Origin: Curtobacterium sp. 9128
Lineage (GTDB): Bacteria > Actinomycetota > Actinomycetes > Actinomycetales > Microbacteriaceae
Direction: 5' to 3'
DNA length: 64,000 bases
Assembly: GCF_007673775.1 (NCBI RefSeq)
Contig: NZ_VEAF01000008.1
Span: 124,001-188,000 of the forward strand
In this document: positions 43,126 to 51,635 of the stretch, in pieces
How the letters are laid out: the number at the start of each line of letters is the position of its first letter
How positions within the stretch are numbered: position 1 is the first letter of the stretch
Notes under the pieces: generated by a model
What the model was told of the DNA's origin: nothing
Databases searched by the model: none
What the model saw: only the letters and a program-made list of their open reading frames with translations
Translations under genes and position numbers: made by a program

Positions 43126-43563
43126 GTGTTCTTCTGGCCGGTCAAGGAGTCCGCGCCGCCGCTGCCAGCAGGTGTCGAAGCGGACCTGTACACGCTGCAC
43201 CTCCCGGACCATCCGACCGAACTCGCCGGCTACCTCTCCGTGCAGCCCGACCATGCGTATGACGTCGAGGGCCCGTGGTGGAACCGGCGGTGGGTCCGTC
43301 CGCGCCTGGTGGGCGACTGGTACGTCGACTTCTGGGACTTCGACACGCACCGTGCTTGGCCCGACGGGTCGCTGAGCTACGGGATCAGCGACGGCTTCCC
43401 GTTCGCCGCAGAAGGGTTCCAGGAGCTCGCGCGTGGCAGGTTCCTGCTGCACGGCGTCGAGTTCGCGGTCGAGCGCGTCGATCCCGAGGACCGCCCGAAC
43501 GAGTACGGCGCCCACTTCTACTTCCTCGATCGGGCGCAGTGGAAGCGCATCCGGAGCGGATGA
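43126..43563 (+). CDS. Hypothetical soluble protein (145 aa)
   Basis: A Trp/Tyr/Asp-rich 145-residue protein (VEGPWWNRRWVRPRLVGDWY, VDFWDFDTHRAW) with no signal peptide. Its size, acidity and aromatic content resemble immunity-type proteins found in polymorphic-toxin clusters, but I recognise no family. The start is set by the leaderless -10. Confidence 0.55.
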   Translation: MFFWPVKESAPPLPAGVEADLYTLHLPDHPTELAGYLSVQPDHAYDVEGPWWNRRWVRPRLVGDWYVDFWDFDTHRAWPDGSLSYGISDGFPFAAEGFQELARGRFLLHGVEFAVERVDPEDRPNEYGAHFYFLDRAQWKRIRSG

Positions 43564-43668
43564 CACCAACACCGCCCTCGGTCGCGCATCCGGGAGCACC
43601 GCGCTCACCACGGCCCACCTCCGAAGCTGGTATTGCACATACTGGTTGGTCGCAGCATCCTGCTGTGC

Positions 43669-43956
43669 ATGCAGAAGTGGATCCGACTACCAGGCGTCGT
43701 CATCGGTGTGGCCGCCACCGCGTACGGCTGCTTGTACCTCAGCCCCCTCCTCGCGGGCTTCGCAGGAGTAGCCACATTGTGGTGGGCGACGACTCGTTGG
43801 GGATCGAACAAGCCGACAGAGCTGTCCGCCAACGCTGAGGTCGACCCGGCGGAAGTCCGGCACTACCGCGAAGACCACCCTGGAACATCGCTCACCGCGG
43901 CTGTGCGGGCGGTTGCCGATGCGACGACAGCGCCTTCCTCCGATCGCGCACGGTGA
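43669..43956 (+). CDS. Small membrane protein (95 aa)
   Basis: Two hydrophobic segments near the N-terminus (VVIGVAATAYGCLYLSPLLA and GFAGVATLWWATTRW) followed by a hydrophilic tail of about 50 residues. The ATG at 43669 is preferred to a TTG at 43633; CATCCT ends seven bases upstream. It ends six bases before the SdpI-like gene, suggesting co-transcription. Confidence 0.5.
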   Translation: MQKWIRLPGVVIGVAATAYGCLYLSPLLAGFAGVATLWWATTRWGSNKPTELSANAEVDPAEVRHYREDHPGTSLTAAVRAVADATTAPSSDRAR

Positions 43957-43962
43957 GACAGG

Positions 43963-44316
43963 ATGAGTGGACCGACGGTGTTCGCATTGGCGCTCGAGAT
44001 GGGCGCGGCTGTCCTCGTGACGTGGGTGACCTGGATCGCAGCCAGGGGGAAGCTCTCCCGCAACGCGCTCGCCGGGGTCCGGACGCCGGTCACGATGTCC
44101 AGCGAGGCGGCTTGGCGGATCGGACACCGGGCAGCTCTGAGTCCGACGATGGTCTCCGGAGCGATGACAGTTGTCTGGTGCGCGCTGAGCATCACCATCG
44201 TGCCGCCCCGCACGCCGAGCTCGGTGATCGTCGCCGCAGTCGTGCTCGTAGGAGGCGCACTCTTGTCCGTCTCGGCCGCACACCGCGCCGTGCGCCGATC
44301 CTCACCTCAGCGCTGA
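43963..44316 (+). CDS. SdpI-family membrane protein
   Basis: A 117-residue protein with an N-terminal TM helix, then the SdpI-family loop NALAGVRTPVTMSSEAAWRI-GHRAAL, and two more TM helices ending in AHRAVRR. In Bacillus, SdpI confers immunity to the SdpC toxin and relays its presence to a regulator; actinobacterial members are uncharacterised. An immunity role would fit its position near a putative secreted toxin gene at 41972. The truncated gene at 1072 is related. Confidence 0.75.
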   Translation: MSGPTVFALALEMGAAVLVTWVTWIAARGKLSRNALAGVRTPVTMSSEAAWRIGHRAALSPTMVSGAMTVVWCALSITIVPPRTPSSVIVAAVVLVGGALLSVSAAHRAVRRSSPQR

Positions 44317-44380
44317 CTGGGGTTCGAGTTCGGGCACGGCCTGACACGATCGCTCAAGGCCAGAGGCGTTGACTACGCCC

Positions 44381-44806
44381 ATGATCGCCAAGAGCAAGAT
44401 CCATGAGGTCGAGAACGCGACCGTCCGAGACCGCAACGGTGCATCGGTCGGCAAGGTTGTGCAGGTGTTCCCCTCAGATGACGACGGCAGCGCTGCATTC
44501 ATCAGCGTCAGGGCGGGGCTCTTCGGGAGCGACACCACGCTCGTCCCGGTCGAGGACGCCTCGTTCGACGGCACGGACCTGCACGTCGGCTACACGAAGA
44601 GCGCGATCAAGGGGGCGCCCTCCTCCCCTGCCGGGAACACTCTGTCGATCGTCGAAGCGAATGCCGTCCGCAGACACTTCGGGATGTCGCCCATCGGTCG
44701 GGCGACCGGTGACATGGGCGACCCGCACGAGAACCTCAACCAGGCAGGCACCGGCCCAGCCGGCGCAGACGACACCGAGGGCGCCGGCACGACGCCGCCG
44801 GCGTGA
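44381..44806 (+). CDS. PRC-barrel domain protein
   Basis: A 141-residue soluble protein. The N-terminal 70 residues fit a PRC barrel (IHEVENATVRDRNGASVGKV, then VQVFPSDDDGSAAFISVRAG and TTLVPVEDASFDG), a small beta-barrel found in RNA maturation and stress-related proteins. The tail is Gly/Asp/Pro-rich and disordered. A TTG at 44369, close behind AGAGG, is an alternative start four codons upstream. Confidence 0.7.
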   Translation: MIAKSKIHEVENATVRDRNGASVGKVVQVFPSDDDGSAAFISVRAGLFGSDTTLVPVEDASFDGTDLHVGYTKSAIKGAPSSPAGNTLSIVEANAVRRHFGMSPIGRATGDMGDPHENLNQAGTGPAGADDTEGAGTTPPA

Positions 44807-44857
44807 GCAGCACCGGTGCGCCGATGTTCCTGCAGAGCACGCTCGGGAGAATTCCGG

Positions 44858-44913
44858 GCGACGAGCGACGAGCGACGAGCGACGAGCGACGAGCGACGAG
44901 CGACGAGCGACGA
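44858..44913 (+). repeat. Seven-base tandem repeat (GCGACGA x8)
   Basis: Eight exact head-to-tail copies. The unit is not a multiple of three and lies 52 bases after the PRC-barrel stop, outside any convincing gene. A protein reading (ATSDERR repeated) exists in all three frames because of the period and is not evidence of coding. Confidence 0.9.
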
Positions 44914-45425
44914 CGGAGCATCCACACCGAGCAGCGACGACGTCGAGGTCTTCGTGGAGTGGGTACTGACGCTCACGAAGTGGGGTGCGGCGTGGGACCT
45001 GCTCGCAGCGAAGGCGGGCGGAGGGCGACTTCCGTTTCCTCGGCGACGTGGTGATCGCTGCGCAGGAACTGCAGCGAACGACCACGACCTGCCCGCTCCA
45101 CTCCCTCAGTCCAGCGCGTCACAGCTTCATCTCGTCAAAGCCGCCTGCGTATGTGTCCCGTGGAGTGACGATGCGGTTTGCGGCGCTCTTCGTTCGGACG
45201 AAGCGAACCACTTCGCCGCCCTGGGGATGACCGGCTTCCGCGCGCTTCGAGCGCGACAACGCCTTCGGTGCGAGATCGAGCGCTACCCGCTCGGTCAGCA
45301 TGACCACATTTCCGCGCCCACAACGCCGCGATCATCTGTCCGCTGACCGATCCCATCCGCGCTGCTCGAGAAAGCCGCGGCAAGCCACCCCCGGAGAAGG
45401 GGTTCCATGCTCTACCGTCCACGAT
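44914..45425. other. Region with no convincing gene, possible remnants
   Basis: About 500 bases between the tandem repeat and the DUF2716-like gene. A short plus-strand stretch near 44935-45010 (FVEWVLTLTKWGAAWDLLAA) and the minus-strand frame at 45119-45301 look weakly protein-like. They may be gene debris. Confidence 0.35.
45119..45301 (-). CDS. Possible small orphan protein or gene fragment
   Basis: A 60-residue frame, LTERVALDLAPKALSRSKRA to GGFDEMKL, basic and without a membrane segment. No ribosome-binding site or -10 is convincing, and a second ATG lies at 45307. It could be the C-terminal remnant of a lost gene. Confidence 0.3.
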   Translation of the reverse strand: MLTERVALDLAPKALSRSKRAEAGHPQGGEVVRFVRTKSAANRIVTPRDTYAGGFDEMKL

Positions 45426-45971
45426 GTGGACGCTCAGTACCCACCGATCTCGCGACGAGCGTGGCAGCAACTCGACCATGCCGAGTACGACGCCGTGTGG
45501 ACTAGGTTCACCGACCTCTTCGGATTCGATCGCTCCCGCGGGCTCGCAGCCCCCGTGATCAACGACCCCACTCCGTCCGTCACCTTCGACCTCAACGGCC
45601 TCGAAGCCGGCTCGAGATGGGCGGCTTCCGTCGACGCGATCCAAGCCGAAGCCCTCCGCTGCTTCGTCACCGACTTGCCTGGCTCCGACTCGATGTTCGT
45701 ACTCGACTGGCAGCATCCGGCGTACCGGTTCGACGCTCACGCCGAAGCGCTCGACACCACGCCGAGGGACCCTGTTGACGACTACCCAACGGTTTATCCC
45801 GATGGCGACTACTACGCCTTCGTCACAGCGGACATGACCAACGGGACCTTCGGCCACCCCTGGGAGCCGACTCTCTGCGTCTTCGGGGACCAGCTCGTCC
45901 CCACCCTCGGCGCATCACTGGCACTCTGGCTCCCGATCAAGAGGAGCACCTCCCATCTCAGACGCCCTTGA
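45426..45971 (+). CDS. DUF2716-like protein
   Basis: A 181-residue soluble protein. ISRRAWQQLDHAEYDAVWTR at the start and YPDGDYYAFVTADMTNGTFG, HPWEPTLCVFG near the end match my recollection of DUF2716, a family often found beside toxin genes and in immunity gene clusters. Function is unknown. The GTG at 45426 is chosen because TACCGT (45413-45418) ends seven bases upstream. Confidence 0.65.
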   Translation: MDAQYPPISRRAWQQLDHAEYDAVWTRFTDLFGFDRSRGLAAPVINDPTPSVTFDLNGLEAGSRWAASVDAIQAEALRCFVTDLPGSDSMFVLDWQHPAYRFDAHAEALDTTPRDPVDDYPTVYPDGDYYAFVTADMTNGTFGHPWEPTLCVFGDQLVPTLGASLALWLPIKRSTSHLRRP

Positions 45972-46150
45972 CCGCCACAGGGACTGGGCGGTGGTGTCCG
46001 TCGTTCGCTTGACGACCTCGAAGAACTGATCGCGACCGTCGTCGCGACCGAGACCATCGAGACGCCGAGAGTTCGGCGAAGCGCGGAGGCGGACCCTCGA
46101 GCGGAGGTTGCCGGGACATCGGTTCTGCGCTCGTCACGACACGGATGCCC
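45972..46150. other. Short intergenic region
   Basis: No gene or clear hairpin seen between the convergent DUF2716-like and lipoprotein genes. Confidence 0.4.
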
Positions 46151-46678
46151 TCAGTTCAGCGTGTCGCGGCTCATCTTGTCGAAGTCGCCTGCGACGCACA
46201 GCGAGCTACCGTCGATCGTGTACCCCCGAGGATCCGCTCGGAAGTCGGAGGAACTCACCGGCCCGCCTCTGCCCCGCACCCCGAGGATCGGGTCCTCGCC
46301 GCCGGTCTGGTAGCGCTCGGTCGTGACCCCGAGTTCCTTCCAATGGCGCTCCACCGCAACCACGTCAGCCTTCGGGTCGGCGCTCGCGGAGCGCACCTCG
46401 GCGTAGACGTACTGGACACCACCTTGCCCCAAGCTGCGGCTGCACTTCCCGAGGCCCGGTCCGTCGCTGACGTCCCAGTCGTCGCCAACCACGCTGGTCG
46501 TCTCCTCGACGAACGTGACCACGGAGTGCTCCGCCTCGTCCGTGGTCGCCGGAGCACCCTCGCCGCATCCCGTGAGGACGGCGACAGCGAGCAGCCCCAG
46601 TCCTGCCGACCGGAGGCCGACGGCCCTCCTCCGCCCGGCACGTGGAGCTCCACACTGGTTGCTTCTCTGCTGCGACAT
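46151..46678 (-). CDS. Putative lipoprotein (175 aa)
   Basis: The N-terminus has a basic region, hydrophobic core and lipobox LTGC near residue 39, so the mature protein should be anchored outside the membrane. The mature domain (EHSVVTFVEETTSVVGDDWD onward) contains two later cysteines (GKCSRSLG and SLCVAG) that may form a disulfide. The family is unknown. It follows another lipoprotein gene by 28 bases, probably one operon. Confidence 0.65.
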   Translation of the reverse strand: MSQQRSNQCGAPRAGRRRAVGLRSAGLGLLAVAVLTGCGEGAPATTDEAEHSVVTFVEETTSVVGDDWDVSDGPGLGKCSRSLGQGGVQYVYAEVRSASADPKADVVAVERHWKELGVTTERYQTGGEDPILGVRGRGGPVSSSDFRADPRGYTIDGSSLCVAGDFDKMSRDTLN

Positions 46679-46706
46679 CCGCACGGCCCCTCCTACGCCT
46701 CCACCG

Positions 46707-47141
46707 TCACCGGCACGCCCATCCCGTGCCGAACGCTTCATGGACACGGCGAAGCGCCTCGGGATTGCCCCACTCGAGTACTTCCGAGCACTCGGAATCT
46801 GATCGGGCTGCAACGAGTCCCCAGTTCCCGACATCTTCGTAGGCGTACCAGTAGCTCGATGTCGCACTTGACGAAGCGCCTCCACCGCCCTGCTGCTCGG
46901 AGAGCTGGAGTTGTTCCCCGTCGGGGAAGACGAGTACCTGACCGACCGGATCACACGTCGGCAGCGCGGACGTCCGCAACGTCTCCACGGCTACTGGTCC
47001 TGCCGAAGGACATGCGGTCAGCGTGGCCTCTCCGGCAGTCAGGGTCAGATAGCCGTCGTGGGCGCCCTGCATCGAACACGCACTGAGCAGCAGCACACTC
47101 GCCGTCATCGAGGCCCACGCTCGTGCCGCCGGGATCCCCAT
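46707..47141 (-). CDS. Putative lipoprotein (144 aa)
   Basis: Short lipoprotein signal with lipobox LSAC near residue 22. The mature part has cysteines in TACPSAG, PTCDPVG, SECSEV and GWACR and a Gly/Ser linker (GGGGASSSATSS). No family was recognised. It is first in a two-gene operon with the next lipoprotein; the ATG at 47141 lacks a strong ribosome-binding site. Confidence 0.6.
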   Translation of the reverse strand: MGIPAARAWASMTASVLLLSACSMQGAHDGYLTLTAGEATLTACPSAGPVAVETLRTSALPTCDPVGQVLVFPDGEQLQLSEQQGGGGASSSATSSYWYAYEDVGNWGLVAARSDSECSEVLEWGNPEALRRVHEAFGTGWACR

Positions 47142-47298
47142 GAGGACCACTCTGCCCGCTGACGACCGCTTCCGACGGTCCTGCGGCGACCGGGCGCAGC
47201 AACGCGGAACGAGACGCATCACAGTTGACCCGTGGTCCGATCAGCATCAGGAGCCCTGTACGGTCATGAAAAACCACCGTCGGCGGGACCGCGTTGCG

Positions 47299-48167
47299 AT
47301 GAGATACGAATTCGAATCCGACACCACCGGTGTCACGAACCTGGTCGTCCGTGACCGTTGGAGTTCAGAGGCACGCGACGCGTGGGACCAAAGGCGCGCC
47401 GACGGCCTCGTGCTCAACCATGCCCGGGGCTTCACGGGGGACCTCACGTTCCTCCACGGCCTCCGCGTTCGGCGACTGCAGGTGACAGCGCGGGACGTCG
47501 AGGACCTGCTTCCCGTCTACGCCAGTGCGGAAACACTCGAGGTGCTGTCGATCGCGACTGCACGCACATCCGTCCTGGACCTGTCTCGCTTGCCGCGCCT
47601 CCGGTCGCTCAGCGTCGAGAACTGGGCCAGGTGAAGGAGTCTGCCGTCGCGACGACCCAGTTGCGCAGTCTCTACGTCGGCAACTACAGGGAGGCGGACC
47701 TTCGTCCACTCACGGGGCACACGGAACTCCGGAGTCTCCGGCTGAAAGATCGTCCCGCACTGCGCTCGTTGGCAGGGGCAGAAGCGTTCGAGCGGCTCCA
47801 GCACCTCGAGGTGGTGGGCGCGAGCAGACTCGAGGATTTTCGTTCGTTGTCGGAGCTCGCTGTCGGCCTCGAATCGCTCTGGATCGAGTCCTGCAGGCGG
47901 CTCGACCAGATCGACTTCGTGCGCAGACTCACGGCACTGGTTCGGCTCGCGATCGCCGATTGCGGCCGCATCGAATCCCTGCATCCTCTCGCGGGGCTCG
48001 CCCATCTGCGGGAGGTGATCTTGTGGGAGAGCACGCATGTCGCCGACGGCGATCTGTCACCACTCCTCGACCTCCCGCAGCTCGAGGAATTCAGGTTGCG
48101 GAGCCGACCGCTCTACACGCCGTCAGTCCGAGAGGTCGCCGCTCATCTCGGCTTGGTCCACCCCTGA
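47299..48167 (+). pseudogene. Leucine-rich-repeat protein, apparently frameshifted
   Basis: The first part (47299-47634) reads MRYEFESDTTGVTNLVVRD through LDLSRLPRLRSLSVENWAR and stops at 47634. The second part, in another frame from a GTG at 47631, begins VKESAVATTQLRSLYVGNYR and continues as about seven further leucine-rich repeats of 22-24 residues to 48167. The repeat register continues across the junction if one G is added at CCAGGTGAAG, giving one protein of about 290 residues. The overlap GTGA could permit re-initiation, so two coupled genes are possible. A single-base deletion, real or artefactual, is simplest. An ATG at 47266 is an alternative start. Confidence 0.65.
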
Positions 48168-48451
48168 AGGCTCGCGTCGTGCGGCGACCCCGCCGATCCC
48201 GACCAACCGCAGTCCGATCTCGGCCGAGATCCCCCGCGGCGTCTCCTACTCACCCCTTCGTGAGCGTCACGGTACGCAAAGACCTCCACCGCGTCGCGGC
48301 CGAACGGAGGGGGCCCCGCCGGCCGAAGCCAGCGCGCCAGACAGGTCTCGGAGATTCCGAAGTCCTTCGCGACCTGCCGCATCGATGTCTCGCCTCTCCG
48401 GGCGACCGCGATCACGTCACGGCGGAACTCTCCCGGATACGCCTTCACCAT
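48143..48451 (-). mobile_element. IS3-family transposase OrfA remnant
   Basis: Starts MVKAYPGEFRRDVIAVARRG and continues through QVAKDFGISETCLARWL, the helix-turn-helix of IS3/IS911-type OrfA. After LARWLRPAG similarity is lost, with no leucine-zipper region, no OrfB and no recognisable inverted repeats. This is a broken insertion sequence at the edge of the defence-like island, evidence of past insertion. Confidence 0.7.
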
Positions 48452-48789
48452 GGCGCACATCCTTCCAGCAGGACCCCATGCCCCTACTCGCCAGGAGTCA
48501 ACAGAACCTGCAGCAGTCCCTTCCGACAGCCGAACTCCTGAATGGCAACGGTCGGTATGGCCCGCCAGCGCCCGAAGCATCGTGAGGCGCAACCGGTGAC
48601 CGGTCTGCTACCGCAATGCTTCCGCGGTGGCTCACTATTGCAGTGAGGCCGAGTGGGCGCCGAGAGGCCGGACGAGATCACCCGTACCGTCCGCGTGACG
48701 GCATCGCTACCTACTGACAGTTGATGTCGGTTTCGAAGTCGCAGCGTACGTTGCAGGTGGTAAGCACCATCCCGCAACACGGCCACTGC
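48452..48789. other. Intergenic region between IS remnant and TIR gene
   Basis: About 340 bases with no convincing gene. It may contain further transposon debris; no terminal inverted repeat was found. Confidence 0.4.
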
Positions 48790-50274
48790 TCAGCTTCGAT
48801 CGCGCGCCACTCGAACGAAGTTCTCTCGGTACTTGCGGAGCGCTTCCAGGGCACGTCGGTGATCGCCTCCGAACAACCCGCTGCGCAACGGCGCCCAATA
48901 TTCCTGAGCCGACTTAGCTTCAGCGAGGAGGTCGTCGACAACGTTCGTGTCGCTGTAGCGGTCTCGCCACGTGTCGCGACCATACCAGGCCGAGCCCCCG
49001 AACCGGTGCTCGCTAGTCGCGGCCGCATCTTCGGAGAGGACGCCGAGGAAGGTTTCGGCGGCGGCGAACGCGTTCTCGTATTCCGCGTTCGACGCGAACT
49101 GCTCATCGAAGCACGGCTGCAGCCATGCCATAAGCCAGTCACTGATCGGCGTGAGCAGTTTCGGTGTCCGCCCCGCACGCAGCGAAGCGAAGTGCACGCT
49201 GGCGTCGCTGCCGTCTCGATTCGAGCGCGCCAGGACGTTCGGCAGCAATTCGTTGGAGTCGAACGCGTTCCACGGCGTGACCAGGTTCACAAGCAGTTCG
49301 GCCTGCCGCCGTTGGTCCGGAATCGTTAACGACGTTAGTGCGTGCACGTTGTCCCACCGGCCCGACGCGTGGGCGGCGAGCACGCCGGTGGTCAGCAGCG
49401 TCAGCGCTGGAAGCGACCGCAGTGCCACGAGGACGGTATACCCGCTCTGCACCTGCGTTCCCGCGGCTGCGACCGACTTCAGCGCGTCGCACCATAAGCG
49501 CATGGTTGACGGTTCCGCCCAGCGGCCCGCTACCTGCATCGACCAGCAGAGCGGTTCCACGAGCCGGACCATCTCGAGCGCCTGTTCCACCGCGAAGGCG
49601 AGCATCTGCTCCTGCGGGACGCCGTTCGGCGACGTGGGAAAATCTGGCCCCGTCAACGCATCAACGACACGGCGAGTTTCCTGCCGAATCAGATCGTCCA
49701 GGACGATGTGTCGGCTCGAGTCAGGGAGCATCGCTTTCGTATGCCATCGCAGTAGCGCGCTCCGCTCGTCCGTATCGGCTTCGGCGACAACGGCGCTCAC
49801 CTGCACAGAGGGGTCCACTTCCGTGCCGATCACCGCTGTCACGCTGGCGACAAGGCCCGCTGCTTCCTCCGCGTAGCTCTCACCGAAGAGGTCTGCGTAG
49901 TTCAGGTCCGTCAACGAACGACCGGCGCCAAGGTCCCACTCGGGAACCTCACCCTCGTCGAATCGGACTGGGATGAGCCAGGTTGCGCCCGGCGGACGCT
50001 GACGGAACTCGTCAACCGCGAGCGTCAACTCTTCGTTCATGTAGGACTTGCTACGTGCCCGTGACTGATCGGAGAAGCAGGCAAGAAACACCAACGATCC
50101 GTCGCGGATTGCGGAACGAATCTTCGCCCGCCACGCATCCCCAGGTGCGAGGTCCTTCCGGTCACGCCAATATGGAACCCCGGCGCGGTCCAGGACGCGA
50201 CACAACCGGTCAACGGCGTCCTTATCTTCCTTCACGTAGGAGATGAACGCGTGTTTTGCTATGCCGGCAGCCAT
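48790..50274 (-). CDS. TIR-domain protein, putative antiphage effector
   Basis: A 494-residue protein. The N-terminal TIR domain (about 5-130) shows FISYVKEDKD at 10-19, PYWRDRKDLAPGDAW at 34-48 and the NADase-type glutamate in KSYMNEEL (E81). Bacterial TIR domains cleave NAD+ or make cyclic ADP-ribose-like signals in antiphage systems such as Thoeris and in STING, short-Ago and other effectors. The remaining 360 residues are mostly helical with no recognised domain, probably a sensor or oligomerisation part. There is no Thoeris ThsA partner or cyclase beside it. It is divergent from the sce7726-type gene across 350 bases. The ATG at 50274 is the only start that avoids a non-protein-like extension. 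Confidence 0.8.
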   Translation of the reverse strand: MAAGIAKHAFISYVKEDKDAVDRLCRVLDRAGVPYWRDRKDLAPGDAWRAKIRSAIRDGSLVFLACFSDQSRARSKSYMNEELTLAVDEFRQRPPGATWLIPVRFDEGEVPEWDLGAGRSLTDLNYADLFGESYAEEAAGLVASVTAVIGTEVDPSVQVSAVVAEADTDERSALLRWHTKAMLPDSSRHIVLDDLIRQETRRVVDALTGPDFPTSPNGVPQEQMLAFAVEQALEMVRLVEPLCWSMQVAGRWAEPSTMRLWCDALKSVAAAGTQVQSGYTVLVALRSLPALTLLTTGVLAAHASGRWDNVHALTSLTIPDQRRQAELLVNLVTPWNAFDSNELLPNVLARSNRDGSDASVHFASLRAGRTPKLLTPISDWLMAWLQPCFDEQFASNAEYENAFAAAETFLGVLSEDAAATSEHRFGGSAWYGRDTWRDRYSDTNVVDDLLAEAKSAQEYWAPLRSGLFGGDHRRALEALRKYRENFVRVARDRS

Positions 50275-50622
50275 GTGATGAGCGTACCTCGCCGGTGGTT
50301 TCGACTCGTCGGCAAACGGTGTTGCCAAAGCCGTTAAAAAGCAAGCACGCACGTCCAGTGCCGAACTACGACCAGTGCTGGCAACCGGGCCCGCGCGGCG
50401 CACGCCAATCGCTCACCAGTCGTGGCGCGCGGACGAAACCGGGCACTCTCGGCGCACCCGTCCTGAGGATGCTCGGACGTCGTCGTCGACGCACCCGAAG
50501 ACGTCATCGATCGTGTCGTCGGAGGTTCTCCAGCGCCGAATGCGCGGCGTGACGGCGGGGATGACCGGGAGGGATACTGGCACCGATGGCGCCTGCTTCT
50601 CCTGAGGCGGCATGGGCCATGC
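50275..50622. other. Divergent promoter region of the defence genes
   Basis: About 350 bases without a convincing gene between the TIR and sce7726-type genes. It includes an AT-richer patch (CCGTTAAAAAGCAAGC near 50330) that may hold promoters or an operator. Confidence 0.45.
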
Positions 50623-51600
50623 ATGATCTCCCCAGCACCCGCTTCGCTTTCGCTGACTCCTGACGCTGCCTTCGAGCTGACTCCTGACGCTGCCTTCGAT
50701 GCGTATGCTGCTGCGGTGCGGAACGAAGTGACGGTCGAACAGAACATCGCGCATGTCGCCGCGGTGCTGTCGTCTGCGACGTTCCGCAGCCTGTCGACAC
50801 AGCAACCGCTGGAAGCCATGACTCGACTGGCGCGGATAGCGCCGTCGGCGGGCGCGGCAGGTGCCCGGACGATGGCGGATGTGTTCGACGCCGCGTATGC
50901 CACGTTGCGCCGCGACTACCGCAACGAGTACGTGTTCAAGAACACAATCGTCTCCAACATCGTTTTCGGCCGGCACCGTCCAACGACAGCGTCCGCGATC
51001 CTCGAGCTCCCGGTTGGCTTCTCCTTCGCCGATGTCGCCGTGTTCAACGGCACGTCGACCGTGTACGAGATCAAGACCGACCTCGATTCGTTCGCCCGCC
51101 TCGACTCGCAGATCAGGGACTACAGCAGCCGCATCGAGTTCGTTCACGTCGTGGTCTCCGACGCGCGAGCGATTGCAGCGGAACGGTACGTGCCGGACCA
51201 CGTTGGGGTGCTTGCGCTCCGCCGGAACGGGGCCCTGACCGAGGTACGCCCAGCCCAATCGAACCGTCCGCGATTGCGCTCGGAGCACATATTCGGGCTC
51301 CTACGGCGCGCAGAAGCGGAACGTGTGGTCGGTGCCGCGGCGGCGAACGCGGACGGAGGTCCCGCGGAACGGTGGGAAGCGCTCCGTTCCGCTTTCGCAG
51401 CACTGGACTCGGCGGACGCGCATCGCGGCGCTGTCAACGCGCTGCGACTCCGGGGAATGCAGGCGACGAGGGTGGCAGCGCACGCGGAGCTGCCGCAATC
51501 AGCTCGAGCCTTGGCGTATTCCGCGACACTGTCGAAAGCGGCCGGAGAACGGTTGCTACGGCGACTGCAGCAACCAATACCCCCCGTTTGGGGTGTTTGA
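50623..51600 (+). CDS. sce7726-family protein, PD-(D/E)xK nuclease-like
   Basis: A 325-residue protein that I assign to the sce7726 family. The core has Glu128 (ILELP), Asp137 (SFADVAVF) and Glu149-x-Lys151 (TVYEIKTDLD) followed by RLDSQIRDYSSRIEFVHVVV. This is the D...E-x-K layout of PD-(D/E)xK nucleases. Around it are an N-terminal helical part (NEYVFKNTIVSNIVFGRH) and a C-terminal helical region. The ATG at 50623 has no good ribosome-binding site; a GTG at 50716 (VRNEVTVEQN) is possible. An exact 24-bp duplication near the start duplicates LTPDAAF. The partner sce7725-type gene follows by 35 bases. Confidence 0.75.
   Translation: MISPAPASLSLTPDAAFELTPDAAFDAYAAAVRNEVTVEQNIAHVAAVLSSATFRSLSTQQPLEAMTRLARIAPSAGAAGARTMADVFDAAYATLRRDYRNEYVFKNTIVSNIVFGRHRPTTASAILELPVGFSFADVAVFNGTSTVYEIKTDLDSFARLDSQIRDYSSRIEFVHVVVSDARAIAAERYVPDHVGVLALRRNGALTEVRPAQSNRPRLRSEHIFGLLRRAEAERVVGAAAANADGGPAERWEALRSAFAALDSADAHRGAVNALRLRGMQATRVAAHAELPQSARALAYSATLSKAAGERLLRRLQQPIPPVWGV
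50653..50700 (+). repeat. 24-bp in-frame tandem duplication
   Basis: Two copies (50653-50676, 50677-50700) differing only in the last base encode LTPDAAFE and LTPDAAFD at the N-terminus of the sce7726-type gene. This looks recent, as synonymous sites are unchanged. Confidence 0.85.
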
Positions 51601-51635
51601 GTACCCGTCACATCCGGCCAGCATGGAGTTCAACC

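Noticed and set aside
44858-44913. CRISPR array
   Set aside because: Units are seven bases with no spacers, and no cas genes occur in the window.
44816-45346. Frames encoding repeated ATSDERR
   Set aside because: The seven-base repeat yields the same peptide in all frames, and nothing downstream resembles a gene.
50413-51288. Minus-strand frame overlapping the sce7726-type gene
   Set aside because: It lacks domain features and a ribosome-binding site and is antisense to a better-supported gene.
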